A model generated the notes under the pieces. That model ran no database searches. It was not told the origin of the DNA and worked only from the letters and a program-made list of their open reading frames with translations. A DNA stretch of 64,000 nt from positions 27,092,001 to 27,156,000 of the forward strand of contig CM060732.1 of NCBI GenBank assembly GCA_030704615.1, read 5' to 3'. This document shows positions 33,074 to 42,879 of this stretch, in pieces. The first letter of the stretch is position 1, and the number at the start of each line of letters is the position of its first letter. Position numbers and translations under genes: made by a program. Source of the stretch: Takakia lepidozioides (taxonomy: Eukaryota; Streptophyta; Takakiopsida; Takakiales; Takakiaceae).

Positions 33074-33420
33074 GAGTTGAGGTCCGCCATGGCATTCTTG
33101 AGCAGGGAGGAGTCTGCCGCCTTCACCTTCAGGATGACACACTCCACCATGTAATGCCAGCCAATGTGCTTGGCATGGTTCTGCTTGATGTACTCCCACC
33201 AGGCGAGAAGTCGGTGATTCCCGTCCCACACAAAGAACATTTTACCCGACATATGGCCGAAGTCTGGATCACCCTTCAGCGTCGCCTCGAATTGTCGTTG
33301 CGAGTGTGCCAGTGGGTATCCCACGTTGACAATTCATCGGCAGTGGGTCCACGAGTTTCGCCGTCCTCATTCTCAATGGAAACGTAAAACGCTGCCGATC
33401 CCAGACGGTACCCTTCTCGA
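33074..33420 (-). CDS. ParB-like domain exon segment
   Basis: The minus-strand frame gives FREGYRLGSAAFYVSIENE, GPTADELS, then after a one-base shift VGYPLAHSQRQFEATLKGD, MFFVWDGNHRLLAWWEYI and WHYMVECVILK. The core xxDGNHRLxAW followed by a beta strand with hydrophobic residues is the signature of the ParB/sulfiredoxin-like fold (nucleotide- or DNA-associated). The exon ends at ADLNS with donor GTAAGA at 33073. The residues typical of CTP-binding ParB (GERR-type) are not obvious; the DGNHR box is. Confidence 0.55.
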
Positions 33421-34506
33421 AATGCGAACTTGAGCTTATCCACATCTCCGGGAAGGGCCTGCTGACGATGGGAAGGGAGACCATGCGACAGAGTGGGATT
33501 CGAAGAGTCCGCTGGAATACCCTGCTGCCCAGAACTCTGCCAATGCTACTGTGTGTCTCCTCCAACATTTTATCCGCTGCACTTTTGAAATCCTCCGGAG
33601 ACATGTCTGTAGGTGCCGGTAGTGGCTGAGCAGCTGGAGCATCCTCAACTGGAGCTGCACTCTGGGGCCTGTCTGCGGGCAATTCTGCCATTGCAGAGGC
33701 CTCCTCCGGGCCTGCTTGCTCATCGGTGGTGAGGTCTTGCTGCGAACGTTGAGCGGCAGCACCCTCCTCCGGTACCAAATCGAGATCAACGGTCGATCCC
33801 ATTGCCTTCGCTGCAGCAGAGTCGGCCCCAACATCTGCAGGCGGGAAATCCTCCAGGAACTGAGCTTCAGCTCGTGGAAGCGGTTTTGCGGGAGATTGTT
33901 CGCCTGTCGCCCTGATTGCCTTCTGCTTCCTCATCCTTGCAGGTGAAGGTGTCTGCTGCAATTGAATCTGTCTTTTACCCTGCTGCTTCATTCGCGTTGG
34001 GGGGGTGAATCGGCCTGAGCCGGTTCAGAAGCCAGTAGAGGGACGGCTGCTTCTTCTTCGACTTTGCTGGAGAAGGGCCCGACCCCTGCTGGCGATTCTC
34101 CATGACCAAAGAACGCGAGTCGATCTCTGGGGCTTTGAACTTGCCCTTCGAAGACGCGTCTTTGAATCGCACAGGGCTAGGCCCGGCAGGAATACCCGCG
34201 CTCGGGGATCGGGTGGGTGTACGTGCTGCAGCTAGCTCCTCGGACTCTTCCTGCGGCTCTTCGGATTCCTGCGATCCCTCCAGCACATCCACCTTTCCTG
34301 TTAGGCATGCAAACATGTTCTGCATTCAAGTCTCCTAGCATTCAGTCTAAGAATTACAGAAGCAAAATGGGGGGTTCGGTGCTCGATCAGCTGCGCGCAG
34401 CCCGATCGCATGGAGCTCTCACTGGTGGCTGGGTTGCCTGAGTGGCCTGCTGCTTGGAGATGGCAATCTCCTCCTGTAGACGCATCTGCTTCCTCCCCTT
34501 CGGCAT

Positions 34507-34940
34507 TGGCCTACGTCCGAAGTATAATTTCCGGAGCTTGCGACGAGGTCTCCTGTCTGGTGCACGAACTCCCCCCCTCTCAGGTTCGAGCATAAGAAGA
34601 ACAGAGAGAGGGAAAAGGGGCAAAGAGTGCAGATGGAAAGGGCGCGAGAGGGGTGACTGAGGAGACACGACAAAAGTAGATGAAACGGCGGTGATGCACC
34701 ACTTGGGTTCGAAAGGGTTGGACGAAAGTGTCTCCTCGTGGAGTTTGCGTCATTACGAAATTCGAATCGTTCAGGGTACGCCTGCCGTCCGAAAAACAAA
34801 CATCATTATCCAACGGTCAGGCCGCGCCGCCTCATGCCCCTTCAGTCAGAAAGAGTGCCGACATGTGCAGCAATTCCGTTGCTCCACGTGTTCACATTTC
34901 AAGGCATTTCCGTCCCAGCGTCTGATGAGTTGGAGCGAAA
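34507..34940. promoter_or_regulatory. Putative 5' region of the ParB/methyltransferase-like gene
   Basis: Between the proposed start codon and array C there are 434 bp without a convincing gene. Reading minus, a purine/pyrimidine-rich stretch (CTCTCTCTGTTCTTC type, 34590-34680) precedes the start, as in many plant 5' leaders. No clear TATA box was found. Confidence 0.25.
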
Positions 34941-36494
34941 ATGCGAATGCGGCGCCGCATTTCCGTTAAGCACCATCACGAAGCTACACATCCGTACTTG
35001 TTTCAGTTCCCGTGGTTCATGATTTTCAATGTGAACGGAAATGCGGTACCGCATTTCCGTTCCCCCTTCACATACGTTAGTTGATGAATGGAAATGCCGT
35101 GCCACATTTCCGTTCGGGAAAGTATAGAAGTCTCACCTGAACAAAAATGCGGTGCCGCATTTCCGGTCTGGAAAGTTTGAAGGTCTCACATGGATGGAAA
35201 TGCGGCAACACATTTCCGTAGCACAGCTCCAGGCCCCATATACAAAACGGAAATGCGGCGCCGCATTTCCGTTCTAGAATGTCGGAAGGTGCGACTCGGA
35301 CGGAAATGCGGTGCCGCATTTCTGTTCCCGTTGCGCACGATTTTCAGTCAGAACGGAAATGCAGTACCGCATTTCCGTTCTGTAGAGTATTAACGTCTGA
35401 CGCTGGCAGAAATGCTGTGCCGCATTTTCGTTCCACAGCTCCATGCCTCACATACAAAACGGAAATGCGGCGCCGCATTTCCGTTCTAGAATGTCGGAAG
35501 GTGCGACTCGGACGGAAATGCGGTGCCGCATTTCTGTTCCCGTTGCGTACGATTTTCAGTCAGAACGGAAATGCAGTACCGCATTTCCGTTCTGTAGAGT
35601 ATTAACGTCTGACGCTGGCGGAAATGCTGTGCCGCATTTTCGTTCCACAGCTCCATGCCTCACATACAAAATGGAAATGCGGCGCCGCATTTCCGTTTTT
35701 GAATGTCGGAAGGTGCGACTCCGACGGAAATGCGGTACCGCATTTCAGTTCCGATGTTTCAGGATATTTCATCAGAACGGAAATGCGGTGCCGCATTTCC
35801 GTTCTGGAATGTTGGGAGGTGCGACTCGGATGGAAATGTGCTGCCGCATTTCAGTTCCGATGGTTCACGATTTTCAGTCAGAACGGAAATGCGGTACCGC
35901 ATTTCCGTTCTGGAATGTTGGGAGGTGCGACTCGGATGGAAATACGCTGCCGCATTTCAGTTCAAATGGTTCACGATTTTCAGTCAGAACGGAAATGCGG
36001 TACCGCATTTCCGTTCTGGATAGTATGAATGTCTCAAGCGGTCGGAATTGCGCTGTATGAAGCTGTCGGAATCGCACTCGGCTCCATGCATCAGATACAA
36101 AATGGAAATGCGGCGCCGCATTTCCGTTCTGGAATGTCGGAAAGTGCGACTCGGACAGAAATGCGGTGCCGCATTTCTGTTCCCGTTGTTCATAATTCTC
36201 AATCAGAACGGAAATGCGGTACCGCATTTCCGTTCCACCTTCACATACCGTGCTTGGTGGATGGAAATGCGGTACCGCATTTCCATTATGGAGAGTATGA
36301 ATGTCTTTTAAGGACGGAAATGTGCTGCAGCATTTCTATCCCTCAGCTCCATGCATCAGATACAAAATGGAAATGCGGCGCCGCATTTCCGTTTTGGAAT
36401 GTCGGAAAAGTGCGACTCGGACGGAAATGCGGTGTCGCATTTCTGTTCCCGTTGTTCATAATTCTCAATCAAAACGGAAATGCGGTACCGCAAG
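34940..36494. repeat. Palindrome array C (AAATGCGGYRCCGCATTT), ~28 copies
   Basis: About 28 copies at an average spacing of ~53 bp (e.g. 35037, 35144, 35250, 35301, 35355, 35409, 35460, 35515, 35568, 35620, 35672, 35726, 35779, 35884, 35992, 36103, 36159, 36211, 36262, 36369, 36423). A higher-order unit of ~211 bp containing four palindromes is visible (35250, 35460 and 35672 start similar units). Centres are CG, TG, CA or TA. Spacers recur too (GAATGTCGGAAGGTGCGACT; ATTTTCAGTCAGAAC). The last copy (36477) is cut after GCGGTACCGCA by a retrotransposon LTR fragment. The array is upstream of the methyltransferase-like gene. Confidence 0.9.
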
Positions 36495-36982
36495 CTGTTC
36501 TAACCGCCTAACTAACTAACTGTCACCCCCAAGAAGTAACACGTTCCCTCTGCAAATGTCGTTCCCACACAGTCGTTCCCTGCCAATGATAACCGTTCCC
36601 TATGTACGTTGTGCCGGCCTGTGCCGAGCTGTGTCGGACTGTGACTGTGTCGAGCTGTGACTAGCTGTGTAAAGCTGTGTCGGGCTGTGTCGTGCCGTGA
36701 CTGGCTGTGCGAAGCTGTGTCAAGCTGTGATAGACTGTGACTAACTGTGATAGGCTGTGATTGACTGTGACAAACTGTGTAAGGCTGTGTCGGGCTGTGT
36801 AAGGCTGTGTATGGCCGTGATAGACTATGATAAGCTGTGTACGACTATCTACCAACCCTAAAGCCTATGTTGTCACCTCTAAGGCCTCTGTTGGTCTAAG
36901 TCTACCTCTGTAAGTCTGCGCAAAAATTAAGGGTACCCCACAGAGCCCATAAAAGTGTCTAAGTCCCAGACAGCCCTCTAAC
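36491..36982 (-). repeat. LTR fragment of Athila-like element fused to array C
   Basis: Reading minus it begins TGTTAGAGGG at 36982 and matches the U3 half of the 17395-18482 LTR, including the GCTGTGTCGG-type repeats at 36600-36850 and GTTAGTTAGTTAGGCGGTTAGAA. It stops at CAAGCTGTTC (36491), inside the U3-side half. The missing part would be ~600 bp. Confidence 0.8.
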
Positions 36983-36999
36983 ATTACCCCTCCCCCTCT

Positions 37000-38155
37000 C
37001 AAAAAGCCGTGTCCTCACGGTTTACTGTTTAGGATCAGCAAACCGTTGTAAGCGAGCACCCTTCTGACGGTGAGAATCCTTTGGAGGGCTATGTGTGCGA
37101 GCCCGAGCCCTGTCACTGGCTGATGGAGACGATTGAGTACCAAACGGAAATGCCTGACCCTCATGTGGTTGATAACGAGGTAACCTCTCAGGCATAGGAG
37201 ATCCCTTCCGTTTCTACTCTGCCATCTGTAGTGCGTAGTCTTTTGCCATGTCAAAAGGTTCCTCTGTAGAACCAGTAGTATCAGAATCATCTTCCCCCCT
37301 TAGGTGTTTCGGCGGCCGAACTTTAAGTGGCTCCTGAGGAATCCTGCGTGGCATGCAGTGTTGGCCCACCATGTCTGGAAGCTTGAACTGGACTACTTGC
37401 TTTAATCACTTGCAAGCAAAATGAGTGAACTCCCTGAACTCCTTGGCCGTATAGGTGAGAGGTGGGCCAATGACCTTGGAACAGTGTAAGTATTTTAAGG
37501 CTTCATGTCTCTTACAGAAAATATCATCAGGGCCCAATTTTTCTTTGGCCAAGCTGTTCCAAGCCAAATTAAACCATGAACAAAGCTGGGAATTCTTCTG
37601 CATCATGATTTTCGCATCATATAGATACATATGAGGTGGAACTGAAGGTAAGACCCAATGATCTCCACTGGAATAACTCAGAAATCTTGACTACATCTTT
37701 TGCTGCTCAATGTGATACCGTGCAATGAAACAAGCAGCATAGTACAATCCACAGCCCATGACAATACTAGATACCTTCTTGGTTTTGGTGTAAATGTACC
37801 CATGAACAACCTGGAAGGCAATTAATTCCCTCAGCATGGTGCCTGCCTCAGACCAGTACCTTGCAAAATGATGATTCTCAATGGGTCAATTATTCGGAAG
37901 AACCTTAGTCCGAGTTGCCACTGGCAACCAAATGCACATGATCTGGTAATAATGTGCCAAATACTGTGGAGGACTAAATTCCTTCTGAGCCAAATCCATC
38001 ACAATGGGAATTTGGTTGAAGGGCATAATCATAGCCCGATTGTACTCCAGTGCAGCATGAGTTCTAGGTGGGTTAAAAGCAGCATCCCCCCAAACCTCAG
38101 ACTGTGGCTTCGCCACAGTATCAACAGGGTCAGCCATCTGCACAGCCACTTGTGT
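37000..38155 (-). pseudogene. Third ORF of Athila-like element, C-terminal part, second copy
   Basis: Homologous to 18500-19655: FREFTHFACK, HEALKYLHCSKVIGPPLTYT, KPQSEVWGDAAFNPPRTHAA. Frames are interrupted several times. At ~38155 the sequence passes in frame into integrase of a chromovirus-like element, which lies between this part and the N-terminal part at 42880-44545. Confidence 0.65.
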
Positions 38156-38641
38156 TAGAGGGCTGTTTAGGACTTGGAAAGGGGAAACTCCCGTTGCGGA
38201 GTGTTCTGTGTTATTATAACAGAACTCTGCCGCGTCTAAGTGTTCCATCCAGTCTGATTGGTCTGCCGACATGTAATTCCGCAAGAATTGCTTCACTACG
38301 GAATTCACTCTTTCCGTTTGGCCGTCCGTCGTAGGTCGGAAGGCGGTGCTCATCTTCAGCCTCGTCCCCATCTTCTTCCAAAGTGTCCTCCAAAATTTAC
38401 TCGTAAACTTTGGATCGCGATCCGAGACAATATCCTTCGGGACTCCATGATGTTTTAAGACGTGGGCGAAGTAAAGTCGCCCTGTCTCCTGCGCCGTTGC
38501 CGTCTCCTTGGTGGGGATGAAATGGCCCATTTTACCGAACCTATCCACCACCACCATGATTGCATCGAATCCTTTTGACAGCGGCATAGCAGTCATGAAA
38601 TCCATCGAGACGCTTTCCCAAGTCCCCTCTGGAATCGGCAA
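38156..38641 (-). pseudogene. Chromovirus-like integrase core, 3'-truncated
   Basis: Minus-strand frame with WESVSMDFMTAMPLSKGF (first Asp), VVVDRFGKMGHFIPT, DIVSDRDPKFTSKFW (second Asp), TDGQTERVNSVV (Glu) and FCYNNTEHSATGVSPFQV. These are gypsy/chromovirus integrase signatures. It ends near 38156, where the frame continues into Athila-like third-ORF sequence. The GPY/F and chromodomain regions and the 3' LTR are absent. Confidence 0.8.
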
Positions 38642-39310
38642 GGGTTGTAACAGCCCTGCTTGCTTTTTGTACTCGCTCCGGTTTTGTTGGCATGTGGTGC
38701 ATGTCTTGACATACTCCTCTGCCTCCTCCTCAGTTTGGGCCAGAAATACTCTTTCTTCAGGAGTGCCGCAGTGCGCTTGGCTCCGTCGTGGCCCGCAAGC
38801 GGGCTATCATGGCATTCTCTCAAGAGGCTATCTCTGATCCCTCCCTTCGGCACGTAGAGACGCTTTTGCTTATACCGGAGCAACCCATTTTGCAAGTGGA
38901 ACTGCGATTTAACCCCCATTCTCAAGTCTTGCATCACGGACTTTGCCAGCTCATCCTTCCGGCAAGCCTTCCGGATCTTCCTTTGGAGCTCCGTCTCGCC
39001 CTTGTACACCAACAAGAGCTGCTGCTTTCTACTTAAAGCATCGGCCACCACATTGTCCCGTCCCGGTTTGTACTGGATATCCATGTCGAACACCGCCAAA
39101 GTATCTTGCCACCTAAGTTGTTTTGGGGACAACTTGGGCTGCGTGGCAAAATACTTCACTGTGACATTGTCCGTGAACACCTTCACTGGGTTGGAACCAA
39201 CATAGTGGCGCCAAAGCTCAAGGCAATGCACCACCGCCTTCATCTCTTTTTCGTGCGTCGGCCACCGTCGCTCCACTTCATTCAGTTTCTTACTTTCGTA
39301 AGCCACTGGA
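38642..39310 (-). pseudogene. Chromovirus-like RNase H and integrase zinc finger
   Basis: Contains RPVAYESKKLNEVERRW, THEKEMKAVVHCLELWRHY (RNase H), VKVFTDNVTVKYF (Asp), YKPGRDNVVADALSRK (end of RNase H), then ECHDSPLAGHDGAKRT and KKEYFWPKL of the integrase HHCC finger. A one-base shift at about 38730 within a GAGGAGGAGG tract breaks the frame before KTCTTCQQNR. The RNase H frame is also separated from RT by a TAA at about 39318. Confidence 0.75.
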
Positions 39311-39318
39311 CGTCCATC

Positions 39319-40461
39319 TTACATAAGTACACCCCCAATCGCGAAGTTCGACGCATCTGTATGAATCTCAAATGGACGATCGAACTCCGGGATTTTCAAG
39401 ACTGGAGCTTCCGCCATCCACTGCTTCAATTCAGCAAAAGCTTGGCCACAAAAGGTGTTCCATGCCCAGACTTTAGATTTACACAGAAGGTCTGACAGCG
39501 GCCCCGCAATCTTGGCAAAATTTCTCACATACTTCCGGTAATAGGAGGCGAGTCCTAGGAAGGATCGCACTCCCGGGACCGAAGTCGGAGGCTCCCAGTC
39601 CAAGATCGCCCTCACCTTTCTGTCATCCATTTTGATCCCATTCTGTGTAATCACATGCCCCAATAACTCCACTTTCGTGACCCCGAATTCGCACTTTGAA
39701 GCTTTGGCATACAGCTTCCCTTCTCGCAATTTTTGGAACACCCTTTTGAGGTGCTCCAGGTGCTCCTCCTTTGTTTTCGAGTACACCAAGATGTCGTCGA
39801 TGTACACGATCACAAAGTCATCCAACCACTCCTGAAAAAGGCTGTTCATCAGCGTGCTAAATGTCGCTGGTGCATTGGTGAGCCCAAAAGGCATCACCAG
39901 GAACTCATATGAACCATACCTTGTCCTGCACGCGGTCTTCTCCTCATCTCCTTCCGCCACCCGAATTTGGTGATAGCCGGAGCGCAAGTTGATCCGGCTA
40001 AAATACTTCGCTCCTGCCAACCGATCGAAGAGGTCGTCGATCCTTGGCAAAGGGTACGGGTTTTTGATAGTCACCTTATTCAGAGCCCTGTAATCGACAC
40101 ACATCTGCAGCGTCCCATCCTTCTTGTCTGCAAATAGCACCGGGGCTCCGTAAGGTGACTTACTCGGCCGGATGTACCCCCTTGACATTAGATCCTTGAG
40201 CTGAGTCTTCAGCTCGACCAACTCTCTGTGGCTCAACCGGTAGGGTGCCTTGGCAGGCGGTTCCGATCCCGGTATCACCTCAATCTTGTGGTCAACTCCT
40301 CTTCGCGGTGGCAAGCCGCTTGGTAAATCCTCCGGCATCACATCATGGTATTTCTCCAAAATCCCCTTGATCCAATCTGGGCTCGGCTCCCCATCGCCTT
40401 CTCCTTTCACTTCTCTAATGTAAAGCAAAAACTGGGGCTCGTGTGCCTCTCCACGGCCCAC
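39319..40461 (-). CDS. Chromovirus-like reverse transcriptase and start of RNase H
   Basis: A 380-codon minus-strand frame with all RT blocks: [91 protein letters not shown], the catalytic [24 protein letters not shown] and [17 protein letters not shown]. RNase H starts with [17 protein letters not shown] and is cut by TAA in place of a codon that is Gln in most relatives. It converts genomic RNA to cDNA in the virus-like particle. Upstream sequence [17 protein letters not shown] is typical of chromoviruses. Confidence 0.85.
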   Translation of the reverse strand: MGRGEAHEPQFLLYIREVKGEGDGEPSPDWIKGILEKYHDVMPEDLPSGLPPRRGVDHKIEVIPGSEPPAKAPYRLSHRELVELKTQLKDLMSRGYIRPSKSPYGAPVLFADKKDGTLQMCVDYRALNKVTIKNPYPLPRIDDLFDRLAGAKYFSRINLRSGYHQIRVAEGDEEKTACRTRYGSYEFLVMPFGLTNAPATFSTLMNSLFQEWLDDFVIVYIDDILVYSKTKEEHLEHLKRVFQKLREGKLYAKASKCEFGVTKVELLGHVITQNGIKMDDRKVRAILDWEPPTSVPGVRSFLGLASYYRKYVRNFAKIAGPLSDLLCKSKVWAWNTFCGQAFAELKQWMAEAPVLKIPEFDRPFEIHTDASNFAIGGVLM

Positions 40462-40602
40462 TCCTTTGCTGACAGAAGGTTTATTCGCCCTCCCACGGAT
40501 TTGGGCGTTTCAGACACTTGTAAAACCTTGCCACCATTCCCACATGGCAGCGTGACTACTCTCTTGCGGCCATCTATGACCGCTCCGGATTTGCTCAAAA
40601 GG

Positions 40603-41076
40603 TCATCCCCAAAATGAGATCCACTCCATCGATCTCGCAGATGGTGAAGTTCTCACGTCCCTCTCAACTCCCCAGTTGAAGAGGAACATCAATCGCCAAC
40701 CTTGTCGCCAATTGTGGTTCTCCTTTGGCAGAACGCACCTCAATAGAGGCCCCCACGTCACTTGTCGGGAGTCCAGCTTTTGTGCCGTTGCCGGTGTCAT
40801 GAAGGAGTGCGACGCTCCTGTGTCCACCAACAACGACACATTAGTTCCGGATATTATCCCATCCACGAACAATAACTGACTCCCTTTTCGTAAGGCGCCA
40901 GTTTCCTGATACAACTCACAAGAAAATTTGCCTACCTTGCAAGTCCTGGCGACCACCGCTTCCACCAAGCGACTGATGGTATCTTCCGACAGCTCCGTGG
41001 TCGCCCGAGTCATGTTCAATTGCCGGGCTTCGTGCACTTCTTGGCCATGTGCCCGGGCTCCCCGCAATTGAAACAC
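40603..41076 (-). pseudogene. Chromovirus-like aspartic protease region
   Basis: Contains the retroviral-type protease active site LLVDTGASHSFMTP (DTG) about 100 residues in. The frame ends at 40603 after changing to non-homologous sequence, so the link to RT needs at least one frame correction. It overlaps the end of gag by ~60 bp in another frame. Confidence 0.65.
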
Positions 41077-42095
41077 ACTCCATCAAAGGTCGCCTTCTGT
41101 CCGCCATAAGCCGCTCCACCTGCTTTTCCTTTCGGAGCACCGGGTGCCGCCTTGACGTGTGAAGGCCCTCCCTTCGATTTCCACGTGCCATTTTTGCCGC
41201 GTGGCCTATCCCACTTCTTTTCCGGTCGGAAGGAGTCACCTTCCCGCCGAATCTTCTTGTGGTTCAGCTCCGTACGGCCTTGTCTTTCACCCCTAGGGAC
41301 ATCCGAGAAACATTCAGCCCTCTCAATTGCCTCGTTCAAAGTCTTGGGTGGCTTCTCCTCCAACTTCCGCCTAGCCCATGGGGCCAGTCCCGCCACAAAG
41401 TTGAAGACCATTTCTGGTTCTGCCATGTCCGCGACTTCGAGCAACAACACATTGAAAGCGTGGACATACCCCCGAATGTCATCTGTTTGCTTCAAATTCT
41501 TCATCTTGTCCCGGGCAAGCCAGGACGCGTTGAGGGGCACAAACTGTCTCTTCATCAATTCCTTGAACCCACTCCAATTCAAGGTTTCCGGGCTTGGACC
41601 TCGGTCGTGAAGGCGTTTCTGCCACCATTGTTGAGCATAGCCCCTCAAATAGGTGGGAGCCACTTCCACCCGATCCTCGTCACTCAACTTGGCCGCCCGG
41701 AAGTACTGCTCTAACTCCAAGAGCCAGGTGTTGAGTGCTTTCCGATTTCGGACGCCCTCGAAGGTGCCGGGTTCCTTAGGCTTCACCTTAAACTTTGCCT
41801 TAGCGGAAGTGGCATTAGCCGCCTTCAACACGTCTTTCAACGTCCTGCCAAACTGCGCCAACAACCCTTCCCAAAAGGCTACCGGCATGGGAGGCATCTC
41901 TTGGTTTGTCAAAGCTCTCAAGGATTCCTCAGGCTCCGACTCCTCGGATTCCTCCCGCTCTTGGGGGGCCTCGTTTTCGGAAACATGCATCGCTTCCTCA
42001 AACGGCCGCCTCGGTGACACGCCGCCCCCATCGGGCTCACCGGGATCATCATCTTTTGGGCCGTTCCGCTTTCGCTTCGGCTTGCCCGACCCCAT
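41016..42095 (-). CDS. Chromovirus-like gag with one zinc knuckle
   Basis: The probable start is ATG at 42095 (MGSGKPKRKRNGPKDDD), ~40 bp after the primer-binding site; the frame is open further back through the PBS. Capsid blocks: WLLELEQYFRAAKL, VAPTYLRGYAQQWWQKRL, WSGFKELMKRQFVP, KNLKQTDDIRGYVHAFN. The C-terminal nucleocapsid knuckle is CFNCGEPGHMAKKC. The 360-residue frame is intact. It forms the virus-like particle and packages RNA. Confidence 0.85.
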   Translation of the reverse strand: MGSGKPKRKRNGPKDDDPGEPDGGGVSPRRPFEEAMHVSENEAPQEREESEESEPEESLRALTNQEMPPMPVAFWEGLLAQFGRTLKDVLKAANATSAKAKFKVKPKEPGTFEGVRNRKALNTWLLELEQYFRAAKLSDEDRVEVAPTYLRGYAQQWWQKRLHDRGPSPETLNWSGFKELMKRQFVPLNASWLARDKMKNLKQTDDIRGYVHAFNVLLLEVADMAEPEMVFNFVAGLAPWARRKLEEKPPKTLNEAIERAECFSDVPRGERQGRTELNHKKIRREGDSFRPEKKWDRPRGKNGTWKSKGGPSHVKAAPGAPKGKAGGAAYGGQKATFDGVCFNCGEPGHMAKKCTKPGN

Positions 42096-42136
42096 GATGA
42101 GGCCAATCCCAAGGACGATCGCGTACTGAACTCTAA

Positions 42137-42148
42137 GCTCTGATACCA
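42137..42148 (-). promoter_or_regulatory. Primer-binding site (tRNA-iMet type)
   Basis: Reading minus, TGGTATCAGAGC lies two bases inside the LTR end. It is the standard plant initiator-Met tRNA complement used to prime minus-strand cDNA. Confidence 0.85.
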
Positions 42149-42150
42149 AA

Positions 42151-42879
42151 TGTCGCGCACCTCACTTCGGTAAGCTCCCCCCTCAAGTCATAGTTACTCG
42201 CTTTGATGCGCGTGCCTGACTCCCAACCGGCCGCCGGGCCAACTTGGAGCTTCGGCTGCTCACCGGGACATAACGGTCCCCCTTCGCTCCCCCAAAAGAC
42301 CCTCCACCTATTTGGGTCTAGTGGAATTCCCTTTGGTAGATGGCAGTCCGGAACAGCTCCCCACTCTTTGGTCGCTTTCCGGCTCGCTCGCTCACTCACT
42401 AGTTTTTGGTCACCAACGGGCTTGCACCGTTCTCGGGGTTACTACTCCCTATATATACTTCTGTAGCTGTCCGCGGGGGTTTCACAACCAGCCATGCCAT
42501 TTTATGGCGAACCACCACGAAGACCCTCGATTCCCGGTGGTGAGTCGCGGTGAGTCTTGGCCCGCTCACCACGGCCCCTATGGACCGTGATGAGTCCCAA
42601 GACTCCCCACGACTCCCACCACGAGGTCTCCGCCCCCATGGTGAGTCCTATGCCACCCCCACTAAGTCCCACTAAGCTACCACCACCCCTTGTGGAGCCA
42701 CCCCCACCGCAACCCGGTGTGCGGGGCTCCAGCTAGTGAGCGCCTCCGCTTCCCTGAGTGCCTTGGGCACTCAAGGGTGCTTCAGCCCCCCATACCTATC
42801 GCTGTCGCTGCCTCCACCACCACAAGGGCAGCCCCTTATGTGTCCCGACCCCCTGCCCTCAAGGCAAATGGCCGCGACA
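42151..42879 (-). repeat. 5' LTR of the chromovirus-like element (729 bp)
   Basis: Element sense begins TGTCGCGG (complement of 42872-42879) and ends GCGCGACA (complement of 42151-42158), giving a 7-bp terminal inverted repeat TGTCGCG/CGCGACA. A TATATATA box lies near 42450-42460 on the appropriate strand. The PBS follows directly. No partner 3' LTR is present in the window. Outside it, third-ORF sequence resumes with CTCAACCTGACTGTA. Confidence 0.85.

Larger units (their letters stand above)
29432..34506 (-). pseudogene. ParB-like domain / DNA-methyltransferase-like protein gene, multi-exon
   Basis: Proposed start ATG at 34506 (MPKGRKQMRLQEEIA). Exons by splice borders: 34506-34423, 34319-33074, 32961-32774, 32680-32392, ~32340-32193, 32172 onward to 31852, 31746-30628, 30531-30267, 30222-29970, ~29862-29432. 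Order of parts: basic N-terminus; ~250 disordered residues; ParB-like domain; helical middle (YSRAMQPTMQLEKLHHLSTA); a Lys/Glu-rich linker with PAKTKKQKQP; beta-class methyltransferase-like domain; acidic, Arg-rich tail. Frame breaks occur at a C7 run near 34000, near 33330, 31910 and 31100. ParB plus DNA methylase fusions are known in prokaryotic mobile elements. Here the gene has spliceosomal introns, so it is resident in a eukaryote. Whether the breaks are real is open. Confidence 0.6.

Noticed and set aside
35443-36060. 205-codon plus-strand frame across array C
   Set aside because: The protein is only the translated palindrome unit (NAVPHFRS, RKCGTAFPF) and the frame continues because unit lengths are often multiples of three.
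34940-36494. CRISPR-like array of regularly spaced palindromes
   Set aside because: The repeats are ~22-bp perfect palindromes, the spacers are themselves repeated in a ~211-bp unit, there are no cas genes, and the surroundings are eukaryotic (introns, retrotransposons).
27400-36494. Bacterial contamination or recent horizontal transfer of the ParB/methyltransferase region
   Set aside because: The gene has several introns with GT..AG borders, disordered eukaryote-like linkers, and lies between retrotransposons on one sequence. Ancient transfer remains possible.
42137-42148. tRNA-like sequence TGGTATCAGAGC
   Set aside because: It is a retrotransposon primer-binding site next to an LTR, not a tRNA gene; no cloverleaf surrounds it. 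I found no tRNA or rRNA gene in the window.
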